Shown here piece after piece: positions 23,685 to 32,137 of a DNA stretch of 64,000 bases. The translations under genes were made by a program, and so were the position numbers. The notes under the pieces were generated by a model that saw only the letters and a program-made list of their open reading frames with translations, did no database searches and was not told the origin of the DNA. Every line of letters starts with the position of its first letter. Positions within the stretch are counted from its first letter, which is position 1. Source of the DNA: Cyclobacteriaceae bacterium (GTDB lineage Bacteria; Bacteroidota; Bacteroidia; Cytophagales; Cyclobacteriaceae); contig JAEUUG010000015.1 of the NCBI GenBank assembly GCA_016787565.1, positions 186,001-250,000 on the forward strand, written 5' to 3'.

Positions 23685-24683
23685 ATGTCAACAAAACTTT
23701 TTACCCTCTGTCTTCTGTCCTTGGCTGTAGTATCCTGTAAAACCACCGAAATGAAAACCATTGGAACCCTTGAGCGTCTTGATCCTGCACTGGACGCCAT
23801 CATTACCGGTAACCCGGCCGTTGAAGTTATCGGAGAAGGATATAAATGGAGCGAAGGACCCGTGTGGATTGAACAACAAAAGATGTTATTATTTTCTGAT
23901 GTGCCGAACAATATTGTCTATCAGTGGACGGAAGATAAAGGAGCAACAGTTTATTTAACACCATCGGGTTACACTGGTTCAGTGCCGCATCCGGGTGAAA
24001 GTGGTTCGAACGGGCTTACACTTACCAGCGATGGTAAACTAGTGCTTTGCCAACATGGTGATAGGCGTGTCGCAGTAATGGATGCACCACTCGATAAACC
24101 TGAACCAAAATTCGTTGCACTGGCAGATGGATATGATGGAAAGAAATTGAACAGTCCAAATGATGCTGCGTTTCGCAGCAATGGCGACTTGTTCTTTACC
24201 GATCCGCCTTACGGGCTTCCTAAACAGGCAGACGACTCCATGAAAGAACTTCCCTTTCAGGGTGTATTTAAAGTGAGTAACGGAGTTGTATCACTCATTA
24301 CCGACTCTCTGACCAGGCCTAACGGCATTGCTTTTCTGAAAGGGGAGAAAACGTTGCTTGTGGCAAACTCTGATCCGGCAAAAGCCAACTGGTATGCCTT
24401 TGATCTGGACGACAACGATGCTGTAACGAATGCCCGAATTTTTTATAACGCCACGGAAAATGCCAAAACCGAAAAAGGATTACCCGATGGTTTCAAAGTG
24501 GATAAGCAAGGAAATATTTTTGCTACCGGGCCTGGTGGCGTCTGGATTTTTAATGCCGATGGAAAGGTGCTGGGCAAAATAAAAATTACCGAGCCAACCT
24601 CCAATTGTGCGTTGGCGGATGATGATAAAACGTTATATGTTACGGCTAACATGTATGTTGTGAGGATACGGTTAAGGAATTAA
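23685..24683 (+). CDS. SMP-30/gluconolactonase/LRE-like lipoprotein
   Basis: A 332-residue protein with a lipoprotein signal: LFTLCLLSLAVVSCKT, with Cys18 as the likely lipidated residue. The mature part is a six-bladed propeller of the SMP-30 family: YKWSEGPVWIEQQKMLLFSD, GSNGLTLTSDGKLVLCQHGDR, KLNSPNDAAFRSNGDLFFTDPPYGL, and LTRPNGIAFL carry the metal-binding Glu, Asn and Asp positions. Relatives hydrolyse sugar lactones and other esters. A related gene lies at 55910. It has its own transcription unit after the DUF2911 terminator and may continue into the two small membrane-protein genes that follow. Confidence 0.87.
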   Translation: MSTKLFTLCLLSLAVVSCKTTEMKTIGTLERLDPALDAIITGNPAVEVIGEGYKWSEGPVWIEQQKMLLFSDVPNNIVYQWTEDKGATVYLTPSGYTGSVPHPGESGSNGLTLTSDGKLVLCQHGDRRVAVMDAPLDKPEPKFVALADGYDGKKLNSPNDAAFRSNGDLFFTDPPYGLPKQADDSMKELPFQGVFKVSNGVVSLITDSLTRPNGIAFLKGEKTLLVANSDPAKANWYAFDLDDNDAVTNARIFYNATENAKTEKGLPDGFKVDKQGNIFATGPGGVWIFNADGKVLGKIKITEPTSNCALADDDKTLYVTANMYVVRIRLRN

Positions 24684-24684
24684 C

Positions 24685-24933
24685 ATGAATAGTCTGTGGA
24701 TAGATGGTATCGGGTGGTTGGGCTCTATACTGGTGCTGCTGGCCTATGGATTAAACAGCTATCAGAAAATTAAATCAGACTCGCTGCCGTTTCTCTTATT
24801 CAATCTAATTGGAGGGATATTCCTGATTATTTACTCTACTTACAAATCTGCTTATGCCAATACATTCATAAATGTGGTATGGGTAATCATTGTTATTCCG
24901 GCCCTGATAAAATTCGGCATGCGCAAAAGGTAG
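24685..24933 (+). CDS. Small membrane protein, CBU_0592-like
   Basis: An 82-residue protein with three hydrophobic segments (about 6-22, 34-52 and 58-76) and little else. The opening DGIGWLGSILVLLAYGLNSYQKI and the N-L-I-G-G block near residue 41 match small CBU_0592-type membrane proteins, which have no known function. It starts one base after the SMP-30 stop, so it is co-transcribed. The basic C-terminus KFGMRKR suggests a cytoplasmic tail. I cannot assign a role. Confidence 0.72.
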   Translation: MNSLWIDGIGWLGSILVLLAYGLNSYQKIKSDSLPFLLFNLIGGIFLIIYSTYKSAYANTFINVVWVIIVIPALIKFGMRKR

Positions 24934-24961
24934 TATTGATTACCTTGTAACAAAAACGAAG

Positions 24962-25948
24962 TTGGACGCTGCACAAAAAAATATCCGGATACAGAAATGG
25001 GTGGCCACACTTTCGGTCGTTTTACTCCTTATAAAATTAGTTGCCTATTATTCCACGCACTCGGTAGCTATCCTGACAGATGCCCTTGAAGGCATTGTCA
25101 ATGTGATAGCCGGATTCATTGGATTGTATAGTCTGAATCTTTCTGCCAAACCCAAAGATGAAGATCATCCGTACGGCCACGGTAAAGTTGAATTTCTGTC
25201 TGCATCGCTTGAAGGCAGTATGATTTTCATAGCCGGCATCATGATCTTATATAAATCCATTTCCAATCTGCTTACACCGCAACCCATTCATCAACTTGAT
25301 TTTGGTATCATCCTCATCAGCATCACGGCAGTAGCAAATTACTTGGTTGGTAGGTTATGTGTGCGCACAGGCAAAAAAAGCAATTCACTTGCGTTGATCG
25401 CCAGCGGTAAACATCTATTATCCGACACCTATTCTACGTTGGGAATTCTCGTGGGGCTCGCGCTAATCTATTTCACCAACCTCGCTTGGTTTGACAGTGT
25501 TGTGGCCATCATCTTCAGTTTGGTTATACTCAATACGGGCTATAAAATTGTGCGCAGCTCCATTGCGGGCATGATGGATGAAGCTGATCGGAAGTTACTC
25601 GAGAAAATGGTTGACACACTCAATCGTAATCGCAGAGTAAATTGGATTGACCTGCATAACCTCAGAATCATTAAATACGGTACACTTCTCCACCTCGATT
25701 GCCACCTGACGGTGCCGTGGTTTCTAAATGTACACGAAGCACATGTTGAAATTGATGCCTTGGCCGATCTTGTTCGAAAAGAGTTTGGAGAAGAGATTGA
25801 GCTTTTTGTTCACTCCGATGGATGCCTGGATTTTTCTTGTCAGATCTGTACGAAAAAAGATTGCACCGTACGAAAATTTCCGTTCGAAAAGCAATTGGAG
25901 TGGACTGTGGAAAACATTTCGAAAGATACGAAGCACCGGATAGGTTAA
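24962..25948 (+). CDS. Cation diffusion facilitator (CDF) metal transporter with Cys-rich tail
   Basis: A 328-residue transporter starting at TTG (24962); no upstream ATG is in frame. Six membrane helices fill about residues 10-210. The metal site in helix II is the SVAILTDALEGIVNV segment, and DEDHPYGHGKVEF follows, the conserved cytoplasmic D-x-x-H-P-x-G-H-G-K. The second site lies in GKHLLSDTYSTLG. A cytoplasmic ferredoxin-like domain follows and ends in a tail with Cys at DGCLDFSCQICTKKDC, four cysteines in 14 residues, which could bind an additional metal ion. It exports divalent metals such as zinc or iron in exchange for protons; the specificity is not determined. Confidence 0.87.
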   Translation: MDAAQKNIRIQKWVATLSVVLLLIKLVAYYSTHSVAILTDALEGIVNVIAGFIGLYSLNLSAKPKDEDHPYGHGKVEFLSASLEGSMIFIAGIMILYKSISNLLTPQPIHQLDFGIILISITAVANYLVGRLCVRTGKKSNSLALIASGKHLLSDTYSTLGILVGLALIYFTNLAWFDSVVAIIFSLVILNTGYKIVRSSIAGMMDEADRKLLEKMVDTLNRNRRVNWIDLHNLRIIKYGTLLHLDCHLTVPWFLNVHEAHVEIDALADLVRKEFGEEIELFVHSDGCLDFSCQICTKKDCTVRKFPFEKQLEWTVENISKDTKHRIG

Positions 25949-25956
25949 ATGTTGCA

Positions 25957-25993
25957 GGTTTCAAGTTTCACCTGTAACCAGCAACTTGAAACC
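25957..25993. repeat. Eleven-bp intergenic palindrome between convergent genes
   Basis: GGTTTCAAGTT (25957-25967) and AACTTGAAACC (25983-25993) are exact complements around a 15-base loop. It sits in the 52-base gap between the convergent CDF and reductase genes and has no T-run on either strand. It could be a weak bidirectional terminator or a copy of a dispersed repeat. Confidence 0.55.
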
Positions 25994-26000
25994 ATTGTGG

Positions 26001-27125
26001 TTAGCCAATTTCAATCACTACGTCATCGGTTAGCGGATGCCCAACACAGGTGAGCACATATCCTTCCGCGCGCTCCGATTGCGAAAGTCCTTCTTCTTCA
26101 TCCAACTTTACCTGGCCTGACAAAGCTTTGCCACGGCAAGCTGTACATAAACCACTTTGACAACTGTAAGGCAAATCAATACCCTGATCCAAAGCCGTAG
26201 CCAGAATGGTCATGTTTGGTTCTACCATGATTTTGTACTCATGATTGTCGTAGCGGATAGTCACCTCACGCGGTTTTAACTCGCCTGATGCAGCTGTTTC
26301 CTTCTTTCCATCTTTTTCAATGGTTCCCTGAACAAAACTTTCTTTGAAAATCTTATCGTTCGTGATATTGCGGGCTGCCAACAGGGTTTCTACATTTTTC
26401 ATCATCCCCTCCGGACCACACATCAGGTATGTCGTCTTTTCCACACCCCAATCCGGAATACGTTCAAATAGTTTAGTGAGCATCTCATGATTCAATAGAC
26501 CGGAATATCCCTGCCAATTCATCGGTGCATTATCCAGAATGTGAATAACATGCAAGCGGCCTTCATCCTGAACCTGCATTTTATCGAACGCATCTTTAAA
26601 GATGATACTATCGATATCGCGGTTGCAATAAATGAGCGAGGTAATGCTTTCCGGTTCCTGCGAAAGCATGCTTTTGATCAGCGACATCATCGGGGTAATA
26701 CCCGATCCTCCGGCAAACATAATGAGGTGACGCTTCCGGTCTTTGCTATATTCAGTTGTAAAGTGGCCCATCGGTTCCATAACCCTCATGGCATCACCTA
26801 CTTTCAGATTATCCGGCAACCAGTTTGACATCAAGCCACCCTCCACACGCTTCACCGTTACAGCCAGGTCAGCATCCACAAACGGAGAGGAGCATAGCGA
26901 ATAGGCTCTTCGGACTTCCTTACCATTTACCTGGGCAATGAGTGTTAGGAACTGGCCGGATTTATAGTTTATTTTTCTATCAGCAGGCTGTTCAAAAACA
27001 ATGGTGATTGCGTCTTTTGTCTCCTGAACAATGGCCTTAACCACTAAATCAAAATAATGAGGCCCGCTCTGTGGCTCCTTCTTTTCCTCTTTCTTATCGC
27101 TTCGCTTAAAAAAACTAAATGCCAT
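26001..27125 (-). CDS. Ferredoxin/FAD/NAD(P)H oxidoreductase, PaaE-like
   Basis: A 374-residue three-domain electron transfer protein. The FAD domain has RAYSLCSSP near residue 97, and the NAD(P)-binding domain has FAGGSGITPMMS and MCGPEGMM. The C-terminal [2Fe-2S] ferredoxin has Cys ligands in CQSGLCTACRG and the last one in VLTCVGHP. The arrangement resembles PaaE, the reductase of the phenylacetyl-CoA epoxidase. No paaABCD genes are beside it, so its partner oxygenase or desaturase is encoded elsewhere. A charged N-terminal stretch KKEEKKEPQ is likely disordered. It is a single minus-strand gene, convergent with the CDF gene. Confidence 0.87.
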   Translation of the reverse strand: MAFSFFKRSDKKEEKKEPQSGPHYFDLVVKAIVQETKDAITIVFEQPADRKINYKSGQFLTLIAQVNGKEVRRAYSLCSSPFVDADLAVTVKRVEGGLMSNWLPDNLKVGDAMRVMEPMGHFTTEYSKDRKRHLIMFAGGSGITPMMSLIKSMLSQEPESITSLIYCNRDIDSIIFKDAFDKMQVQDEGRLHVIHILDNAPMNWQGYSGLLNHEMLTKLFERIPDWGVEKTTYLMCGPEGMMKNVETLLAARNITNDKIFKESFVQGTIEKDGKKETAASGELKPREVTIRYDNHEYKIMVEPNMTILATALDQGIDLPYSCQSGLCTACRGKALSGQVKLDEEEGLSQSERAEGYVLTCVGHPLTDDVVIEIG

Positions 27126-27270
27126 ATCGTATTAGATTAATTCACAATCAAACTATCTACCGCTGTAGCTTCCAGCCATAAAACTTGAAATCGGCTAAAT
27201 GGTTCACTTTACCGATAGAAGCACAAAAGTAATTGCTTTCAGGGTTCCGGCCACTGAATGTTAATTTGTT

Positions 27271-27278
27271 TATTTTTG
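27271..27278 (+). promoter_or_regulatory. Candidate -7 promoter box for purB
   Basis: TATTTTTG matches TAnnTTTG exactly and lies 18 bases before the GTG start at 27297. Its position upstream of the GTG, but inside the longer ATG (27258) reading, favours the GTG start. No clear -33 TTTG is seen at the right spacing. Confidence 0.4.
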
Positions 27279-27296
27279 ACCTTTAACCCTACGATT

Positions 27297-28634
27297 GTGA
27301 CGCTGAATCCGCTAACTGCTATCTCCCCCATTGACGGGCGATATTTTGAAACCGTAAAACCCCTGGCTCCCTATTTTTCAGAATACGGACTGATGCGGTA
27401 CAGGGTACAGGTGGAGATTGAATACCTGATTGATCTTTCGGCAAACATTACCGAATTGGAAGATTTTCCCATTCACATGATCAATGATATCCGGAAGATT
27501 TACAAAAACTTCTCGGAGTACCAGGCAGTAGAAATTAAAGAAATAGAGAAGACCACCAACCACGATGTGAAAGCGGTTGAGTACTTCCTCAAAAGGCAGT
27601 TTGAGAAAATGAAGCTTGACCACTTCAAAGAGTTTGTCCACTTTGGTCTCACCTCACAAGACGTTAACAACACAGCCATTCCGCTGCTGCTGAAAGAATT
27701 CATGGAACGTGAATTCTACATATTGATGGACCTGTTGATGAATAAGATTAACGCTATGTCCAAAGAATGGAGAGACATACCCATGCTGGCGCATACCCAC
27801 GGACAGCCCGCATCGCCTACTCGGTTGGGCAAAGAACTGATGGTGTTTATTTCCCGGTTGGAAAAACAGTTTGCGCAGTTAAAAACCATTCCGCACAGCG
27901 CCAAGTTTGGAGGCGCCACCGGTAACTTTAATGCGCACCATGTGGCCTATCCGGAAATTGACTGGAATAAATTTGCAGAAGAATTTTGCCATCATCTCGG
28001 GTTAAGCCGAAGTTACCCGACAACACAGATTGAACATTATGATAACCTGGCAGCACTTTTCGATAACCTGAAACGAATCAACACCATCCTCATTGATTTC
28101 AGTCGCGACATGTGGCAGTACATTGCCATGGAATACTTCAAACAAAAAATTAAAGAAGGTGAAATCGGTTCATCGGCTATGCCACACAAAGTGAATCCGA
28201 TCGACTTTGAAAACGCAGAAGGAAACCTCGGTTTTGCCAATGCAATTTTTGAGCACCTGTCAGCGAAACTTCCAATTTCAAGGTTGCAACGCGATCTGAC
28301 TGACTCCACCGTACTGCGCAATATCGGTGTACCTCTTGCGCATACCTACATTGCCTTGCAATCCATTTTAAAGGGTTTATCAAAGTTAGAATTAAACAAG
28401 GCCGCCATTGATCGTGATCTTGAAAACAACTGGGCTGTTGTAGCGGAGGCTATTCAAACCATTCTGCGCAAAGAAGGATACCCTAATCCGTATGAAGCGC
28501 TAAAAAACCTGACACGAAAAAACGAAAAAATTACCCAGCAAAGTATCGTTGCCTTTATTGATAATCTTTCGGTACATGAGGATGTGAAGAATAAATTAAA
28601 AAAAATTACCCCGTTTAACTATACTGGAGTTTAA
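27297..28634 (+). CDS. purB: Adenylosuccinate lyase
   Basis: The product is 445 residues from the GTG at 27297. The sequence then begins LNPLTAISPIDGRY, as in other PurB proteins. A longer reading from the ATG at 27258 adds 13 hydrophobic residues with no family match. The fumarase-superfamily signature GSSAMPHKVNPIDFENAEGN lies near residue 285, carrying the catalytic Ser in the flexible loop. THGQPASPTRLGKE lies near 161, and TSQDVN near 113. The enzyme acts twice in purine synthesis, releasing fumarate from SAICAR and from adenylosuccinate. It is followed after 11 bases by an unrelated outer-membrane protein gene. Confidence 0.95.
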   Translation: MTLNPLTAISPIDGRYFETVKPLAPYFSEYGLMRYRVQVEIEYLIDLSANITELEDFPIHMINDIRKIYKNFSEYQAVEIKEIEKTTNHDVKAVEYFLKRQFEKMKLDHFKEFVHFGLTSQDVNNTAIPLLLKEFMEREFYILMDLLMNKINAMSKEWRDIPMLAHTHGQPASPTRLGKELMVFISRLEKQFAQLKTIPHSAKFGGATGNFNAHHVAYPEIDWNKFAEEFCHHLGLSRSYPTTQIEHYDNLAALFDNLKRINTILIDFSRDMWQYIAMEYFKQKIKEGEIGSSAMPHKVNPIDFENAEGNLGFANAIFEHLSAKLPISRLQRDLTDSTVLRNIGVPLAHTYIALQSILKGLSKLELNKAAIDRDLENNWAVVAEAIQTILRKEGYPNPYEALKNLTRKNEKITQQSIVAFIDNLSVHEDVKNKLKKITPFNYTGV

Positions 28635-28645
28635 ACCCTAGAAAT

Positions 28646-29311
28646 ATGTTGTCAAAATTATTTGTTGCGTTGCTGCTGTCTACTAGTTGTTTCACTGCCT
28701 TTTGTCAAAAAACCGAACTTATCTTTTTTGGTGGGCTCTCGAGTTCAATCATGAAAGAGAATGGAAGTAGGAAATCATTTGTGCGCCAATACGGTGGCCA
28801 TCTGGGAGTTCTTGGTGGGGTGGGATCTGAAAATGTGCTTTTCGAAACAGGCATTCTGTTCTCCGCAAGAGGAACCGCCTTTGAAGAATCAAGCTATATT
28901 GGGTTCACGTCAATTGAAATACTACGACTAAATTTTCTGGATATTCCGGCTATGCTGGTCATAGCGCCCAGTAATTTCAGATTATTTTTTGGTCCTCAAC
29001 TTTCTATTCTTACAGGCGGAAAGTACGAGGAAGAGAAAGTCTCGGCTGCTGATTTATCCCAGGTCTTTAACAAAACAACATGGGGATTCAGATATGGTGG
29101 AGGTATTGCTGCGAATGGATTTACAGTTCAACTTCATTTTATTCTGGGGCTTTCTGATTTAACGAAAGATCCGAATACAAATTGGAAAAATAATGCGTAT
29201 CAAATTGGAGTGGGGTACCGGATACATAGTACCAAAACAACTTCTGCACCACAAAAGGTAAAAAGGAATTCTCAAGAAGATATTATACCAAAACACAGAG
29301 TGCTGGATTAA
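28646..29311 (+). CDS. PorT-family outer membrane beta-barrel protein
   Basis: A 221-residue exported protein: its signal peptide (LFVALLLSTSCFTAFCQ) is followed by alternating polar/hydrophobic strands typical of the small 8- to 10-strand Bacteroidota barrels (PF13568). Repeated features are the LGVLGGVGSENVLFETGILFSAR strand pair and LNFLDIPAMLVIAPSNFRLFFGPQLSIL, where L-D-I-P is the characteristic turn. GFRYGGGIA follows near residue 150. A soluble basic tail of about 30 residues follows the barrel and ends in RVLD. Its function is unknown. It sits 11 bases after purB and overlaps the convergent TolC-like gene by 4 bases. Confidence 0.8.
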   Translation: MLSKLFVALLLSTSCFTAFCQKTELIFFGGLSSSIMKENGSRKSFVRQYGGHLGVLGGVGSENVLFETGILFSARGTAFEESSYIGFTSIEILRLNFLDIPAMLVIAPSNFRLFFGPQLSILTGGKYEEEKVSAADLSQVFNKTTWGFRYGGGIAANGFTVQLHFILGLSDLTKDPNTNWKNNAYQIGVGYRIHSTKTTSAPQKVKRNSQEDIIPKHRVLD

Positions 29312-30771
29312 TGCTCCGGATGATACAGTAACTGTTTCGTGGAAAAGTCATACAACGTTAATCTGCGCAAATCATAATAGGCTGTCCAGAATGAATTCAG
29401 TGCCTGGATGTAGCTTCGTTTGGCATCATCTTTTTCATTCAGGGCGATGTTTAAGTTGGTAATATCAATCTTACCGATGAGGTATCGGTTCTGCGCCACA
29501 TTGTAGCGTTCACTGGCTACCTCATCCGATTTTTTTGTGATCTCAATTTGTAACCGTAGCATTTCAAAACGTCTGACTTGCGTCATAATTTCCTGCTCAA
29601 AGGTGACTTCATCCTGTGCAATCACATAGTCGTTCAATTTTTTATTGGCAATTGCTGTCTGCATGCGCGATTTGTTCCTACCCCAATCCAACACCGGAAT
29701 ACTCAGCGTAAGGTTAAATTGCTGTAACTCCTCCGGATCAACATAAACGTCACTGAACGCAAGACCATTATTATTCAAACCATAAGCAGCTGAAAGATTG
29801 GTCTGAAAGCGTTGCCCCCTTGCTTCGGCTACTTCCCGTGCTGCTTCAATGCGCCTACGTTCAAAGGCAATAAAGGCAGCTCTGTTTTGCTTTGCTAATG
29901 CCAGCGCTTCATCCACTGTAACATCAAACTGTGGTATATACACTGGTAATACCAACTGAAACTCATCACCATCTTTCAAACCAATAAATGTACGCAGTTG
30001 AAGCCTGGCTGTTTCGAGGTCGAGATTTGCCTGTGCCACATCCTGGCGGGAGCGCAACAATTGCAACTCCACTTGCAGAAGCTTATCCTGCGATGTTGTG
30101 CCAATATTATATCGGCCTTGCTCAATCTTATATATCGTGTCATTATTGGCAAGATTAAACTGGGCAATCTGTATATTAATCTGCGCCTGCAAAACATTGA
30201 AAAAACGTGTCACCGCTTCCCGCGAAATAAATTCCATCTGCTCTACGTATTCGCGTTTCGATTCTTCATAGCGAAGTGGTTCAGTTTTTTTATCCCAGCG
30301 CAAATCGTTGTAAGCAAACAATGGCTGGTCAAGGCGAATGCCCATGATGGTTCCGCTCCATTGTTTGGCAAGGGCCGTAGGATCGTTGAAGTCACGGAAA
30401 TAGCCCAATCCTGTATTCGCAGAGATCAAGCCGCCTGTCCACGGTATGGGCTGTTGCAAACCCAGGTTTATGTTGTTATTGGTCTGCTCAACAGGAATGT
30501 ATTTAAACGTTCCGTCATTCTGCGGAATCTGATTTACCCGCTTATAATAGCTCGGTAAACTTCCCTCTAATCGCAATTGCGGATTATAATTTGTTTTGTA
30601 AAAACGGTATTGCCAATACCGATTTTCTTTCCGCGTTTCTGCCTGTTTGGAGGCTGGTGACTGACCTTTTGAACGTGCAATAATATCTTCCAGCGAAAGC
30701 TGATTTTGTGCGTAAAGACCGAAAGATGTAATCAGTAAACTGAAAATGAAGGTGATTCTTTTTTTATTCAT
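29308..30771 (-). CDS. TolC-family outer membrane efflux protein
   Basis: The product is 487 residues from the ATG at 30771, where the signal peptide (ITFIFSLLITSFGLYAQN) begins; an upstream in-frame start would add 19 residues with no signal character. Two long helical repeats with periodic Q/N/R and A/L follow, typical of the TolC periplasmic tunnel, for example AQANLDLETARLQLRTFIGL and AREVAEARGQRFQTNLSAAYG. Its start overlaps the end of the permease gene by 8 bases, so the two are coupled. It should form the outer-membrane exit duct for the adaptor and permease of this operon. Confidence 0.9.
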   Translation of the reverse strand: MNKKRITFIFSLLITSFGLYAQNQLSLEDIIARSKGQSPASKQAETRKENRYWQYRFYKTNYNPQLRLEGSLPSYYKRVNQIPQNDGTFKYIPVEQTNNNINLGLQQPIPWTGGLISANTGLGYFRDFNDPTALAKQWSGTIMGIRLDQPLFAYNDLRWDKKTEPLRYEESKREYVEQMEFISREAVTRFFNVLQAQINIQIAQFNLANNDTIYKIEQGRYNIGTTSQDKLLQVELQLLRSRQDVAQANLDLETARLQLRTFIGLKDGDEFQLVLPVYIPQFDVTVDEALALAKQNRAAFIAFERRRIEAAREVAEARGQRFQTNLSAAYGLNNNGLAFSDVYVDPEELQQFNLTLSIPVLDWGRNKSRMQTAIANKKLNDYVIAQDEVTFEQEIMTQVRRFEMLRLQIEITKKSDEVASERYNVAQNRYLIGKIDITNLNIALNEKDDAKRSYIQALNSFWTAYYDLRRLTLYDFSTKQLLYHPEH

Positions 30772-32128
30772 AACGTAATGATGCAATAGGGTCCTGACTG
30801 GCGGCTTTGCGGGCTGGCGCAATTCCAAAAATTAATCCAACGGTAGCGGCAACGCCAAACGACAATAGAATGGATGAAAAACTAACAATGGTTGGAATGT
30901 TGGCAAACTTCGCCACAACATAGGCCATGGTTACACCGAGTATAACACCAATGATTCCGCCGGATACGCTGATCATCACGGCCTCAAACAAAAATTGCTG
31001 CACGACATCACTTTTCTTCGCACCAATGGAAAGACGTAGTCCAATTTCTTTTATGCGCTCCAGAACCGATGCGAGCATAATGTTCATGATACCAATGCCA
31101 CCCACCAGTAAGGAAATACCGGCAATGGCGCCCAACACATAATTAAAAATATCGTTGGTGCGTTGCTGTTGCTTCAACAGCAATTCAGGTATTTCAATCT
31201 CATAGTCAATTACATCATAATGCCTGCGTTGCAGCATCCGCGAAATAATCTCAGCCGTTGCACTCAACTGGTTGGTTTCGTTAACCTGTATCACCAGGCG
31301 ATCTAACTGATGATAATTTTTCTTATCCTTTTCGCTTTGCTCAGATCCACCTGCATTATTGATAAAAACCCTTCCCTGACTTCTCAGGGCTTCAAGTCGC
31401 AATTGCTCGCCCGTAATTTTATCGCGATTCTTATACCGGATTAACACCGATTGGATAGGCGCATAAATATCCATATTAAAATCACGGATACCGAGTTTAC
31501 TGATACTGCTTTCGGACACAGCACGCTCACCTAACACACCGATAATTTTCAGCCAATGTGGTCCGACTTTAATAGTCTTACCAATGGGATTCTCTGTGGC
31601 AAAAAATTTGGTTTTAATGGCATGGCCAATAATGCATACCGGTGCTCCGGAGCGTAACTGATCGTCACTGAACATCAGGCCTTCGCGAAGATCAAAATTA
31701 TAAATCTTAAAATAGCTGGGCTCAACACCTACTAGTTTAGCCGACCGTCTTAAGCCGCTGCGGATAACATACGTGTCAAGAATTATTTCGGGGCTGATGG
31801 TAGCGATGCCGGGAATGGTAGTTTGAATATTATGCACATCACGTACCGTCAGTCCGGGCGAGAATTTTTTCTTTTCCTTTTGCCCCACCTGTTCCTCAAT
31901 CTTTTCTTCTTTCTGCTCGACAATGGGTTTAATCACAATATTGTTGACGCCCACCAGCTTGATCTGATCGAGAATTTCCTGTTGCGCACCGTTGCCAATC
32001 GCCAGCATGGCAATAACAGCCGCTACACCAAATATGATACCGAGAGCAGTGAGGAGGGATCGAAGTTTATTCGCAAACACTGCACCTATGGCAATGTATA
32101 AATTAGCGAGTACACGGGGTGTAAACAT
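30764..32128 (-). CDS. MacB-type ABC transporter permease
   Basis: A 454-residue protein with an N-terminal helix (about 17-45), a periplasmic MacB-PCD domain, and three C-terminal helices (about 330-355, 385-410, 415-445). The N-terminal LRSLLTALGIIFGVAAVIAM segment and C-terminal IGIMNIMLASVLERIKEIGLR segment are classic for MacB permeases. A Lys/Glu-rich insertion lies near residue 70 (EQKEEKIEEQVGQKEKKK). Unlike MacB itself it has no fused ATPase domain, and none is encoded in this operon. It is flanked by the adaptor gene (9 bases upstream) and overlaps the TolC gene. Substrate is unknown. Confidence 0.9.
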   Translation of the reverse strand: MFTPRVLANLYIAIGAVFANKLRSLLTALGIIFGVAAVIAMLAIGNGAQQEILDQIKLVGVNNIVIKPIVEQKEEKIEEQVGQKEKKKFSPGLTVRDVHNIQTTIPGIATISPEIILDTYVIRSGLRRSAKLVGVEPSYFKIYNFDLREGLMFSDDQLRSGAPVCIIGHAIKTKFFATENPIGKTIKVGPHWLKIIGVLGERAVSESSISKLGIRDFNMDIYAPIQSVLIRYKNRDKITGEQLRLEALRSQGRVFINNAGGSEQSEKDKKNYHQLDRLVIQVNETNQLSATAEIISRMLQRRHYDVIDYEIEIPELLLKQQQRTNDIFNYVLGAIAGISLLVGGIGIMNIMLASVLERIKEIGLRLSIGAKKSDVVQQFLFEAVMISVSGGIIGVILGVTMAYVVAKFANIPTIVSFSSILLSFGVAATVGLIFGIAPARKAASQDPIASLRYE

Positions 32129-32137
32129 AGGCTTGCG

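Noticed and set aside
29998..30558. Plus-strand open frame of 186 residues within the TolC-like gene
   Set aside because: Antisense shadow of a clear TolC-family gene; no start signal, no domain pattern.
30772..30828. Extra 19 residues at the start of the TolC-like gene
   Set aside because: They lie inside the permease gene and have no signal-peptide character; the ATG at 30771 begins a proper signal peptide.
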